The notes under the pieces were generated by a model that saw only the letters and a list, made by a program, of their open reading frames with translations, had not been told where the DNA came from and made no database searches. DNA of 64,000 nt from an uncultured Eubacterium sp. (lineage in GTDB: Bacteria > Bacillota > Clostridia > Lachnospirales > Lachnospiraceae): positions 9,646 to 73,645 of the forward strand of contig USBB01000009.1 in assembly GCA_900552795.1 (NCBI GenBank). The letters run 5' to 3'. How positions within the stretch are numbered: position 1 is the stretch's first letter; every line of letters starts with the position of its first letter. Position numbers and translations under genes: made by a program. Shown here in pieces: positions 7,659 through 16,576 of this stretch.

Positions 7659-7675
7659 AGTTATCTCCACATGTC

Positions 7676-8413
7676 CTAATCAGCACTCTTATATAAATCT
7701 GCAACCAGCTTAACTTCACCAACAGAAAGGTTTAATTCTTTTGCGATTTCTTTATCTGAGAGTCCGTTAAGATATAATTCTAATATTTTATCGTTCTTAT
7801 CTGCATTATTATCAAGTGAAGTATTAAGCTTTGTATTATTTAAATTTTCAGACGATGTTTTGTTCCTTTCACTGCTGTCTGTGCTTTCATCAACATCTGA
7901 CACACATCCTTTCATAATCTGTGCAGCCTGTTTTCCTGTCAATTTATTATTAATCTGAACTTTATCATAGCCATCATCTGGCACTGAAGCTTTTGTATCT
8001 GAATAATTCCCCGGAGTATTCTTACGCGTATTCATTTGTGTATTTACAGAATTCACCTGTTTAACGGTATTTTTTACTTCTTTAGCTTTCTCATTTAACA
8101 TATCATACAAAAACACTGCTTCATTATGATTTTTGTTAATCTGATTAATTACCGCTTCAGCATAGTCACTCATTTCAAGAATCTTTGTGTTGGATATCTT
8201 ATCAAGCCTGGCTTCTGTTCTTTCAGCCACATCGCTGATATGCTCGTCTACAACCTTATCAATCTGAGCTTTTATATTTTGTATATCCTGCGACGACAAC
8301 TCCTTGTCAGCCGCATCTACATTAACAGTGTTTTTATCTGTACGTCCGATAAAGTAGCTGGCAGCAATACATGCAATTCCACCTAACAATAACACTATTT
8401 CTAAAGCTATCAT
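7676..8413 (-). CDS. DUF6115 / SwrB-like membrane protein
   Basis: 245 residues: an N-terminal membrane helix (MIALEIVLLLGGIACIAASYF), a charged coiled-coil-like region to about residue 130, a polar linker, and a C-terminal helix-turn-helix-like segment LSDKEIAKELNLSVGEVKLVADLY. This architecture and its place between sigD and rpsB resemble Bacillus SwrB, which promotes FliP-dependent assembly of the flagellar export gate. Homology to SwrB is inferred from layout and not from an alignment. The start at 8413 follows GGAGAAGGAT. Confidence 0.7.
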   Translation of the reverse strand: MIALEIVLLLGGIACIAASYFIGRTDKNTVNVDAADKELSSQDIQNIKAQIDKVVDEHISDVAERTEARLDKISNTKILEMSDYAEAVINQINKNHNEAVFLYDMLNEKAKEVKNTVKQVNSVNTQMNTRKNTPGNYSDTKASVPDDGYDKVQINNKLTGKQAAQIMKGCVSDVDESTDSSERNKTSSENLNNTKLNTSLDNNADKNDKILELYLNGLSDKEIAKELNLSVGEVKLVADLYKSAD

Positions 8414-8444
8414 ATCCTTCTCCATTCTGCAGTAATTTGTATTT

Positions 8445-8753
8445 TCAAACCTTTACATCAAATCCGAAACCATCTTTTCCTTTTATTGTCACTTTTCCGT
8501 CTTTTCTTTTGTTGTTTTTATGATTATCATTATAATACTCATTATCACTTTTATCTTTAGCGTCAAATTTTTTCTTTTGATTATCTACATCAGACTTTTT
8601 AGTAACCTGTTCTGACTTATGTTCAGATTCTTTTTGTACCTCAGCAGCAATATTAAACTGCTGTGCCATCGGCTTTGCAGTCTCTGCCTGTTTAATTTGC
8701 GAAACCTCATTCATCTGCTGAACCATAACAATATCAATCGGTCTAACACTCAT
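8445..8753 (-). CDS. small charged protein of the fla/che operon, unknown
   Basis: 102 residues, not recognised. The N-terminus is MSVRPIDIVMVQQMNEVSQI, the middle is Lys/Asp/Asn/Glu-rich and probably disordered, and it ends in a compact KGKDGFGFDVKV tail. A Shine-Dalgarno (GAGGGAGAGCTG) precedes the ATG. It lies between the DUF342 and DUF6115 genes, which suggests a flagellar or motility role. No enzymatic motif is visible. Confidence 0.72.
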   Translation of the reverse strand: MSVRPIDIVMVQQMNEVSQIKQAETAKPMAQQFNIAAEVQKESEHKSEQVTKKSDVDNQKKKFDAKDKSDNEYYNDNHKNNKRKDGKVTIKGKDGFGFDVKV

Positions 8754-8784
8754 AATCAGCTCTCCCTCATAGATTAAAACGTCA

Positions 8785-10401
8785 TTACAATGTGTACCAC
8801 TTTATATCTGATCTTTCTTTTACAAACTGACAGAACCCCTGCTTTTCTTTTATAAAATAACTCTGCTCACCAAATATAAGCTTTGTTCCAACATATATAT
8901 TTCTGGTTACTTTTATTCTTGCATTAGAATCTTCGCTCAACTGATTTCTAAGCTCCTCAAGTTCACTTTTTTGTAATGTGAGATCTTTTTCAAGCAATAT
9001 AAGATTACGCATTGTCTTTTTTTGAAGTTCAAGTTTATCAGGTGTCAATTTTCCGTCAACCTGCTGTTTTTTACGAAGAGCCGTAAGAATCTGATTGAGC
9101 TGTATTTTATTTTCACCCAGTTTCTGAAGACTCTGCTTTAACTCATCGCCTCGTCTTTTTGCAGATGGGTCTACGCCAACACCTACAACTGTCGTTGTTC
9201 CCATCTCATTACCTATATTCTTGGCTTCAATCAGAACTATTGAACGCACATCTCCGCCCACAATAAGACCATTCTTACCAGTAGCCGTTATAGTTCCCTT
9301 AGCAGTCACCTTACTGTGAAGTATTGAATCTGTTTCAATGTTTCCGCCTGCCTGCACAAACAATGCACTCTCTATAAATTTTGTTACAATATTCCCGCCA
9401 GCCTTAACAACTGCCTTATTCATACCCTGTATTCCGCGGTTCAATGTAATATTGCCGCCGGCCTCAACAATAGCTCCTTCAACAATACCGCTAACCGATA
9501 TATCGCCTGAAGCCTTTACCGAGAAACCAGCAAGAACATTACCCTTAATAACAACACTTCCGTTATAATCTATATCACCTGTAGAAGCATCTATATCGAC
9601 AAGCTCAAGCGTGTCTGAAACAAATATCTTTCCGTCCTCTACAGTAACATGCCCGTTTACCTTAGAAATAAGCTGTGTACCATCTTCTGATGGAACAAGA
9701 TTTTTTCCATTTCTGAATATAACATGCTTCACCCTCTTAGGATTAACAACACGTCCTAACAAATCGCAGCCGCTTTCACCCATATCCTCTCTATGTAAAA
9801 CAGCAACAACATCGCCTGCTTTAACATGATTAACATTCTCAAGAGTATGAAAGTCAACTGTTCCGTCATCATTCATTTTAGGTTTTGGTTTTAATTCAGT
9901 ATTAAATTTGTATTCAATATATCCGTCTTTTCCATCTCTTGGCTTTTTCCCTTTAGCCAAAATGTAAGGCTCAAAATATCTTCTCTCGCTTAAAAACTTT
10001 TCAATAGCCTCATCGTCAATCCCGTTTTTAATACCGAGATTAGCCAAATCTTTTTTTATTTCATTTGCCGTAAGCTCATTTCCGCCCACGAACGGAGGAT
10101 AAAATACCCCTTCCAAAGTCATGCAGTCAAAACTCATACTGTAATTTCCAAATTCCTGAGATGCCAACGGAGCACTCTCAGAAACCTTCACCCTGCATTC
10201 TTCAACCGCACCTTTAATACATGCATCAGAAAACAATGAAACATTACAATCTGTAATCTTTTTCGCATCAATATAAAACATAAGTTCCCCTACATTAACA
10301 GGCTTATCCCCCTCAACAGGCGGATAAACTGTTAAATAAAGTCCGTCCAGCTTTGACTCAAATTCAAAATATCCTCTTGTACACCTTCTCATTACAATCA
10401 T
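8785..10401 (-). CDS. FapA/DUF342 family protein
   Basis: 538 residues. The first ~170 form a less conserved N-terminal region. The core (about 180-400) is a DUF342 right-handed beta-helix with repeats such as GDIDYNGSVVIKGNVLAGFSV, GDISVSGIVEGAIVEAGGN and NIETDSILHSKVTAKG. A coiled coil follows (about 415-500). DUF342 proteins are usually described as polymerising or scaffold proteins; in vibrios FapA affects flagellar assembly. It follows sigD in the operon. The start at 10401 has AGGAG three bases upstream; MRRCTRG 9 bases later is an alternative. Confidence 0.82.
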   Translation of the reverse strand: MIVMRRCTRGYFEFESKLDGLYLTVYPPVEGDKPVNVGELMFYIDAKKITDCNVSLFSDACIKGAVEECRVKVSESAPLASQEFGNYSMSFDCMTLEGVFYPPFVGGNELTANEIKKDLANLGIKNGIDDEAIEKFLSERRYFEPYILAKGKKPRDGKDGYIEYKFNTELKPKPKMNDDGTVDFHTLENVNHVKAGDVVAVLHREDMGESGCDLLGRVVNPKRVKHVIFRNGKNLVPSEDGTQLISKVNGHVTVEDGKIFVSDTLELVDIDASTGDIDYNGSVVIKGNVLAGFSVKASGDISVSGIVEGAIVEAGGNITLNRGIQGMNKAVVKAGGNIVTKFIESALFVQAGGNIETDSILHSKVTAKGTITATGKNGLIVGGDVRSIVLIEAKNIGNEMGTTTVVGVGVDPSAKRRGDELKQSLQKLGENKIQLNQILTALRKKQQVDGKLTPDKLELQKKTMRNLILLEKDLTLQKSELEELRNQLSEDSNARIKVTRNIYVGTKLIFGEQSYFIKEKQGFCQFVKERSDIKWYTL

Positions 10402-10445
10402 CTACTCCTACATTATAATAATTACACATTCCCATATTTATGCCG

Positions 10446-11207
10446 CTATACTAAAACCCCTATGTATATTCCAAGCTTCTGCCGCATTTTATTTAATGCT
10501 TTTGTATGAAGCTGTGAAACTCTTGACTCTGAAACCTCAAGTATAATGCTTATTTCTTTCAATGTCATTTCCTCATAATAATATAAAGCCACAACATTGC
10601 GTTCCTTTTCTGTAAGAAGTTCCATTGCATCAACTATCATCTTTTTTAATTCTTCTTTTTCAACTGCTTCTTCAGGACAATCAAAATGTGCATTTCCAAC
10701 AGCTTCCATATTAGCTTCGCTGCCTTCTTCCGTATATTCATCCAATGAAATAAGATTTGACATTTTTGTCTGTCCCTGCCAGTTAAACAACTCATCAACC
10801 GTAATTTCAAGCTCTGCAGCAAGCTCTTCGTCTGTAGCCGGCCTTCCAAGCTGTGTTTCTATCTTAGTCATCGCTGCATCTATTTTTTTCTGCTTCTGCC
10901 TTAATGACCTCGGAATCCAGTCCATTTTACGTATCTGATCTAATATAGCTCCCCTGATTCTTAAACTTGCATACGTTTCAAACTTTACATTTTTACCGTA
11001 ATCAAATTTTTCAATAGCATCTATAAGCCCAAAAATACCATATCCGACTAAATCGTCATATTCAACATTATAACCAAGATACATACTCAATCGTCCGGCA
11101 ACTAATTTTACAAGCTGCGCGTATTCTAAGATAAGCTGTTCTCTTATATCTGCACTATGTGTTTTTATATAATTTTGCCAAAGCTTGTCCTTGCCCGCTT
11201 CATCCAT
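10446..11207 (-). CDS. sigD: flagellar/motility RNA polymerase sigma factor (SigD/FliA/WhiG)
   Basis: 253 residues. Region 2 (LVKLVAGRLSMYLGYNVEYDDL, GIFGLIDAIEKFDYGKNVKFETYASLRIRGAI), the family hallmark DWIPRSLR, region 3 and region 4 (LTEKERNVVALYYYEEMTLKEISIILEVSESRVSQLHTKAL) are all present. It directs late flagellar and chemotaxis genes. The ATG at 11207 (MDEAGKDK) follows GGGGGCAACAATT. A candidate target promoter with its consensus is seen upstream of fliK. I see no flgM in the window. Confidence 0.95.
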   Translation of the reverse strand: MDEAGKDKLWQNYIKTHSADIREQLILEYAQLVKLVAGRLSMYLGYNVEYDDLVGYGIFGLIDAIEKFDYGKNVKFETYASLRIRGAILDQIRKMDWIPRSLRQKQKKIDAAMTKIETQLGRPATDEELAAELEITVDELFNWQGQTKMSNLISLDEYTEEGSEANMEAVGNAHFDCPEEAVEKEELKKMIVDAMELLTEKERNVVALYYYEEMTLKEISIILEVSESRVSQLHTKALNKMRQKLGIYIGVLV

Positions 11208-11260
11208 AATTGTTGCCCCCAACTTTTGTCATTTAAAAGTTATACACCAAATGATAAAAA

Positions 11261-11560
11261 TTATTGTAATTTATCTTCCTGTGTCTTGTCTTTTTGTACT
11301 TCTGATGACTGTTCCTGTGTATCTTCTTCATTTTCTGCATCATCTTCTTGTGTCTCGCCTTCTTTTTTCTTCTCAGCTTCCTTAAAAGCTACGTTTAAGA
11401 TTACACTAATCAAAAGGCCGAATGCATAAAATACCACCATTACCAATACAAGTCTCCATAAAAAACCGACAAGCTCGTATCTGTCCTTTATCATTATGAC
11501 ACAAGCAATAAAACCTGCCAATAAAGTTACTATTGCAGGTAAATTTCTAAATTTCTTCAT
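11261..11560 (-). CDS. small two-helix membrane protein between cheD and sigD, unknown
   Basis: 99 residues with two hydrophobic segments (about 8-23 and 34-58) and then a strongly acidic, Glu/Gln/Lys-rich cytoplasmic-looking tail ending TQEDKLQ. Not recognised. The start at 11560 is fixed by GGAGGTAAGC; the longer reading frame has no good ribosome site. Because it sits between cheD and sigD it is co-transcribed with motility genes. Confidence 0.72.
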   Translation of the reverse strand: MKKFRNLPAIVTLLAGFIACVIMIKDRYELVGFLWRLVLVMVVFYAFGLLISVILNVAFKEAEKKKEGETQEDDAENEEDTQEQSSEVQKDKTQEDKLQ

Positions 11561-11589
11561 GCTTACCTCCACCCCGAAGAGCAAACTCG

Positions 11590-12078
11590 TTATATTGTTT
11601 TAATAGATTTACCGACAGACTTTATAACATAATTTCCTGTTTCCGAATAAAACTCAACTGTTCTACCGTAATTAAGTCCGCAGTCTTCCGACAATATTCT
11701 GATATTTAATTCTTTTAGCTTCTTTCTAGCTGCTTCCGCATTACGCTCACCCACACGCAAAGAATCATTTGCAGATGTCATTGCAAACATCTGAGCACCG
11801 CCTGCAAGCTTAGCCACAAGTCTGCTCTTATTAGCACCGAGCGACTGCATTTGTCTTATCAGTTCGTCAATCCCTGTGTCTGCAAACTTCGCCAGGTTGG
11901 AATTATTTCTTATCTGAGTACTGTCCGGCAGCATGCAATGCAACAATCCGCTAACCTTAGAAACCGGATCATATAATGCAACTCCGACACATGAGCCGAG
12001 TCCCAAAGTAGTCAGCACATCCGGACTTTTACAAACTTTCAAATCAGCCATACCGACTTTAATCATATTTTCCATCAT
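11590..12078 (-). CDS. cheD: chemoreceptor glutamine deamidase CheD
   Basis: Deamidates glutamines on methyl-accepting chemoreceptors and exchanges with CheC. The Cys-His-Thr catalytic set is visible: Cys in LGLGSCVGVALYD, His in GLLHCMLP and Thr in KFADTGID. The GGAQMF segment also fits. 162 residues from the ATG at 12078 (MMENMIKVGMADLKVC), which has GGAAG at good spacing; the ATG at 12093 has a Shine-Dalgarno too close to use. It is paired with cheC just upstream. Confidence 0.93.
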   Translation of the reverse strand: MMENMIKVGMADLKVCKSPDVLTTLGLGSCVGVALYDPVSKVSGLLHCMLPDSTQIRNNSNLAKFADTGIDELIRQMQSLGANKSRLVAKLAGGAQMFAMTSANDSLRVGERNAEAARKKLKELNIRILSEDCGLNYGRTVEFYSETGNYVIKSVGKSIKTI

Positions 12079-12124
12079 AACTTTATCTTCCATCCTTAAA
12101 CAACATCAATGTTGTTCCCCTATA

Positions 12125-12754
12125 TCACATACCAAGAGAGGTTAGAATTTTGTCATAAGAATCCAATTCCGGAATTAACAAAAAATATCCTGTAACAAAA
12201 TCATTTTCGCCAAACTGTGACTGAATCATAAGCAGTTTATCTCCGTATTTTCCGAATTCAGCAGCCGGAACACTAAGAAGCGCCCCAACCATATCTACAG
12301 TAAGACTTGGAACAGTACTTATCATCTTCATACCTGTAAGTCCCGATAATGCCCCAAGATATGACCCTGAAACTATATTGCCAATCTCATTGAGTGCTGA
12401 CATATCCATTTCCGAAAATGAATTTTCCCCATCATCTTCATTCTCTGATATATCCTTCATCATAAGCATATTGACAAGATGATGTGCTGAACGCATATCA
12501 AACAGGAACATCATCATTCCGTCAATATCACCTTCAATACCGAGCAGAATACCAACTACTATCTGCTCTTCTGAACCGACAACATCAGCAATCTGATTAA
12601 AAGGAAGCAGTGCAACCTTAGGAACCGACATATCAACTTTAATGTTAAGCATTCTTGACAACGCTGTAGTCGCATTGCCTGCTCCAATATTGCCAATTTC
12701 TTTCAATACGTCATACTGCATATCGTCCAAACTTTCAAGATTTATTTTTGACAT
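12125..12754 (-). CDS. cheC: CheY-P phosphatase CheC
   Basis: Dephosphorylates CheY-P and regulates CheD. The 209-residue protein has both active-site copies of the family: DVLKEIGNIGAGNATTAL near residue 14 and SALNEIGNIVSGSYLGAL near 118. In the second copy the final Asn of the GN pair is replaced by Ser, although the central E..N pair is kept. The start at 12754 follows GGAGGGTGTA. It lies between cheW and cheD, as in Bacillus-type chemotaxis operons. Confidence 0.94.
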   Translation of the reverse strand: MSKINLESLDDMQYDVLKEIGNIGAGNATTALSRMLNIKVDMSVPKVALLPFNQIADVVGSEEQIVVGILLGIEGDIDGMMMFLFDMRSAHHLVNMLMMKDISENEDDGENSFSEMDMSALNEIGNIVSGSYLGALSGLTGMKMISTVPSLTVDMVGALLSVPAAEFGKYGDKLLMIQSQFGENDFVTGYFLLIPELDSYDKILTSLGM

Positions 12755-12794
12755 TACACCCTCCATAAGTTAAACCAGCTGTCCTGATATACAA

Positions 12795-13262
12795 TTAATT
12801 TTCCTCAATCAATGAAACTATATCAAGAAGTGATATCAGCTCCCCTTTGTTTTTACCGATTCCGCTGATATACTTTGAAGCCGCATCATCCATAGATGTT
12901 CTGTTAAGCTTTTCTGTATCTTCTGCATCAAGTGTAACTACTTCTTTAACCTGATCTACAATAACACCGATTGTAGCAGTATCAACTTTAATAATTATTA
13001 TTCTTGTCTTGTCAGTAAATTCATCTTTCTCAAGACCAAGCTTCAGTCTTATGCTCATAACCGGAATAATCTCTCCTCTAAGATTAATTACACCGTTAAA
13101 ATATGACTGCGACTTAGGTACTCTCGTTATTCTCTGGCTTCTGACAATATTATCAATATATTGTATATTGATGCCATACTGCTCATTGCCTATTTTTACA
13201 ACTATATACTGCACAGCAGTTTCATCTAATTCTGCTTTTTCTATTGTTTTTACTTCTTCCAT
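12795..13262 (-). CDS. cheW: chemotaxis coupling protein CheW
   Basis: Links CheA to receptors. 155 residues form a single CheW domain: YIVVKIGNEQYGINI, a receptor-binding segment RVPKSQSYFNGVINLRGEIIPV, and IIIIKVDTATIGVIVDQVKEV. The ATG at 13262 (MEEVKTIEK) follows AAGGTGGCCATCT; the longer frame overlaps cheA without a ribosome site. The gap to cheA is 28 bases. Confidence 0.95.
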   Translation of the reverse strand: MEEVKTIEKAELDETAVQYIVVKIGNEQYGINIQYIDNIVRSQRITRVPKSQSYFNGVINLRGEIIPVMSIRLKLGLEKDEFTDKTRIIIIKVDTATIGVIVDQVKEVVTLDAEDTEKLNRTSMDDAASKYISGIGKNKGELISLLDIVSLIEEN

Positions 13263-13290
13263 AGATGGCCACCTTTTCCTTTCCGATAAT

Positions 13291-15369
13291 TTATACAAGT
13301 GCATTTGCATCAATGATAAGAGCTACTGAACCATCTCCTAATATAGTTGCTCCGCTAATCATCTTATTAATGCTGATATATTTACCTAAAGACTTAATTA
13401 CTATTTCCATCTGTCCGATAAGGCTGTCCACAACAAGACCTGCCTGCTTGTCACCCTTGCTCACAATAACAACAGTAATATTTTCCTGTTCCTCATGCTC
13501 ACCAGGAACCTCTAAAACATCTCTTAATCTTATAAGCGGAATTACATTTCCTCTTAAATGAATAACCTCTTTTGCATGAACATACTTAATTTCACTTACA
13601 GGAATATCCTCTATGGTCTGTATTGAGCCAAGTGAAATAGCATACTTCTCATCTCCGAGTCTGACCATAAGAGCCTGTATGATGGCAAGCGTCAACGGAA
13701 GTCTTATTATAAATGTACTGCCCTGTCCATAAGCTGTCTTGACTTCTACATCACCGCCAAGAGCTTCAATCTTTGATTTAACGACATCAAGCCCCACACC
13801 TCTTCCAGAAACGTCAGTAACCTTTTCAGCTGTAGAAAAGCTTGGTTTAAACAGTAAATCTATTATTTCCTTATCGCTCATTAAAGCAGCCTGCTCTTCT
13901 GTAATAGTTCCTTTAGTTACAGCTTTATTTCTTACCTTTTCAACATCAATTCCGGCACCGTCATCTCTTACTTCTATAACAACATTATTACCATCCTGAT
14001 ATGCATCAAGGAAAATAGAGCCCACTTCACTCTTTCCGCGTTCTTTTCTAACCTCCGCACTTTCAAGTCCGTGATCTGCTGAATTTCTTAAAAGATGCAT
14101 AAGCGGATCGCCTATTTCATCAATAACTGTTCTATCAAGCTCTGTATCTTCACCTGACATATAAAGTTCCATCTTCTTACCAAGCTTCTTACTTAAATCT
14201 CTAATCATTCTCGGAAAACGGCTTACAACTGTCTCAATAGGCATCATTCGTACCTTCATAACTGATTCATGAAGATTTGTTGTAACTCTTTCAAGATATT
14301 CAATCTGCTCGTTAAAATTCTGGTTTACATTAGAACTTTCTCCGTCCTCTGATGATGTCGCAGATACAAGGCCGTTCTTTGCTATAATAAGCTCGCTGAC
14401 AAGATTCATTAAGACATCTAATTTTTCTATATCTACTCGTACTGTATGTCCGACAGGCTTAGCCTTAGCTGCATTTGTGCCGTTTGACGGACTGTTCTTT
14501 GATACTGACGGAGCAGCTTTCTTTTCAACAGGTGCTTCCTTAACTGCTGTCGCACTTACTTCATTTTCATCACTATGCTGAGTTTCAGGCTCCACCGGAA
14601 ATGCCGAAAGCTCTTCAGAAACAGCTGATTTTATTTCTGAAACACTTTTGATTATCTTTGTAATCTGATCTTCACTTTCTTCTGTAACAATAGCTATAGT
14701 AAAATCAAAATCAAACTTTTCATCCTCAATATCCTGAACAGACGGTTCTGACTTAATAACATCGCCATGTCCCTCAAGATTTTTAAATACAAGAAATGCT
14801 CTTGCTGCTTTAAGTATACAGTTTTCATCTACTGAAACACGTATTTTATATGCATGCATTCCTCTCTTTATAGCTTCATTTACAGCCTTAATTTCATGTT
14901 CTGCAAACACAAAATTATCATCAGCAGAAGCTGTGTTTGTGGCTTGCGCATTATCCTGTTTAAGCTCAGGCTCCAAACTCTTTCCGCCTGATGCCACAAA
15001 TGCATTAAGTGCATCTGAAATTGCCTTATTATCCTCTGTACCCTCATCCTGATACTGCTGTATATTTGACACATATGCCTGCAGCGCATCAAGACACTGG
15101 AAAAGTACATCAACTAAAGCTGAGTTAACTTTTACATTACCATTTCTTACTTCTGAAAATGCGTTCTCCATATTATGAGTAAGATTCTGCATTCTCTTAT
15201 AGCCCATAGTACCTGCCATACCCTTTAATGAGTGTGCGGCTCTGAATATTTCATTGATTGTGTCGCTGTTGTCAGGTTCCTTTTCAAGGATCATCAACTG
15301 ATCACTAAGGCTCTCTAAATGTTCATTTGATTCATCGATAAAGATTTCTAAATATTGGCTTACATCCAT
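13291..15369 (-). CDS. cheA: chemotaxis sensor histidine kinase CheA
   Basis: 692 residues with the full domain series: an HPt domain with phospho-His46 in FRAAHSLKGMAG, a CheY-binding P2-like region (about 165-250), a Ser/Ala/Pro linker, the dimerisation helix, a HATPase domain with N-box HLLRNSADHGLE, G1 VRDDGAGID and G2 GRGVGLDVVK, and a C-terminal CheW-like domain (about 560-690). It phosphorylates CheY (25090-25452) and CheB. It abuts cheB with one intervening base. Confidence 0.97.
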   Translation of the reverse strand: MDVSQYLEIFIDESNEHLESLSDQLMILEKEPDNSDTINEIFRAAHSLKGMAGTMGYKRMQNLTHNMENAFSEVRNGNVKVNSALVDVLFQCLDALQAYVSNIQQYQDEGTEDNKAISDALNAFVASGGKSLEPELKQDNAQATNTASADDNFVFAEHEIKAVNEAIKRGMHAYKIRVSVDENCILKAARAFLVFKNLEGHGDVIKSEPSVQDIEDEKFDFDFTIAIVTEESEDQITKIIKSVSEIKSAVSEELSAFPVEPETQHSDENEVSATAVKEAPVEKKAAPSVSKNSPSNGTNAAKAKPVGHTVRVDIEKLDVLMNLVSELIIAKNGLVSATSSEDGESSNVNQNFNEQIEYLERVTTNLHESVMKVRMMPIETVVSRFPRMIRDLSKKLGKKMELYMSGEDTELDRTVIDEIGDPLMHLLRNSADHGLESAEVRKERGKSEVGSIFLDAYQDGNNVVIEVRDDGAGIDVEKVRNKAVTKGTITEEQAALMSDKEIIDLLFKPSFSTAEKVTDVSGRGVGLDVVKSKIEALGGDVEVKTAYGQGSTFIIRLPLTLAIIQALMVRLGDEKYAISLGSIQTIEDIPVSEIKYVHAKEVIHLRGNVIPLIRLRDVLEVPGEHEEQENITVVIVSKGDKQAGLVVDSLIGQMEIVIKSLGKYISINKMISGATILGDGSVALIIDANALV

Positions 15370-15370
15370 C

Positions 15371-16576
15371 TTAAGATACCCCCACGTTTTTCGTTATTTC
15401 TTCGGCCACCTGCGACAGCGGAACAACACTGTCTGCAAGGCCTGAGTTAATTATTGATTTAGGCATTCCATAAACAACACATGTATCCTGATTTTGTGCG
15501 ATAACATGTATTTTTTTATGACGGGCTGCCAGCCCTTTTATTCCATTTGTTCCATCTGCTCCCATTCCTGTGAGCACTACGCAGGTCAGTTCATCATACG
15601 TTGAATTTTCCAAAGAATTATACATCAGATTAGCGCATGGCCTTAAACCTTCTACAGCCGGCTCATCGCTCAGCTTTATATAATGCTTTCCGCCATTTCT
15701 TGCCACTCTTAAATGTCTTCCTCCCGGTGCTATGTAAACTGTGCCTTTTACAAGCTCCTCTCCGTCATCAGCTTCTTTTACGGTAATGTCACTCATTTCA
15801 TCAAGACGCTGTGCAAGTGAAGCTGTAAATCCTGCCGGCATATGCTGTACCAATACTACAGGCGCATCAAGATTTGCCGGAAGCAACGGAATAACCTGCT
15901 GTAATGATTTTGGTCCTCCTGTAGAACATGCCAAAGCAACAATTTTGCTTTTTCCCGGTTTTATGCCGGAAAACTTAGCACTGTCAATAATTTGCCTGTT
16001 AGCCGTTGCCGCGCTTATCTGCTGTGTCTTTCTTCTGAAATCAAGCAGCGACTCATTGCCTGTGCTTCGCTGTGCTGCTGTTCTTAGCAGGCTTCTTTCT
16101 GCAATATTTGTTCTGTTTAAGTAAGAGGTATTATCTACAGACTTTCTTCTTATATGTACTGAATGTAGTCCTGAATTTGTAGCTACATCAAGCATTTCAT
16201 GAATTCTTGTCTTAAAAGCCTCTCCCTTAGTCTCAATATAATTTTCAGGCTTTGTTACAAAATCAAACGCACCAAGCTCCAATGCCCTGATTGTCTCCTT
16301 GGCACCTTCCTTTGCAACTGTGCTGACTACTATGACTGTCTGCTCAATTCTGTTTTTTTGCAGTTTTTCCAATAATTCAAGCCCATTCATCTTAGGCATA
16401 TTGATATCGAGAATTATTGCACTGTACATATCAGGATTTGAAACAATCAAATCAAAGCCCTCAAGCCCGTCTTTTGCTATTGCAGCAACTTCATAATCAT
16501 CACTTTGCTTTATTATATCAGATATAACCCTTCTCATGAGTGCAGAATCATCAATTATCAATATTTTCTTCGCCAT
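15371..16576 (-). CDS. cheB: chemotaxis response regulator protein-glutamate methylesterase CheB
   Basis: 401 residues. The N-terminal receiver (KKILIIDDSALMRR, phospho-Asp in AIILDINMPKMNG, Lys in FVTKPEN) is joined by a linker of ~60 residues to the methylesterase domain, with catalytic Ser in ACSTGGPKSLQ, His in VLVQHMPAGF and Asp in LTGMGADGTNG. It removes methyl groups from receptors. The ATG at 16576 (MAKKILII) overlaps the PilZ gene by 26 bases. No cheR is seen in this cluster. Confidence 0.96.
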   Translation of the reverse strand: MAKKILIIDDSALMRRVISDIIKQSDDYEVAAIAKDGLEGFDLIVSNPDMYSAIILDINMPKMNGLELLEKLQKNRIEQTVIVVSTVAKEGAKETIRALELGAFDFVTKPENYIETKGEAFKTRIHEMLDVATNSGLHSVHIRRKSVDNTSYLNRTNIAERSLLRTAAQRSTGNESLLDFRRKTQQISAATANRQIIDSAKFSGIKPGKSKIVALACSTGGPKSLQQVIPLLPANLDAPVVLVQHMPAGFTASLAQRLDEMSDITVKEADDGEELVKGTVYIAPGGRHLRVARNGGKHYIKLSDEPAVEGLRPCANLMYNSLENSTYDELTCVVLTGMGADGTNGIKGLAARHKKIHVIAQNQDTCVVYGMPKSIINSGLADSVVPLSQVAEEITKNVGVS

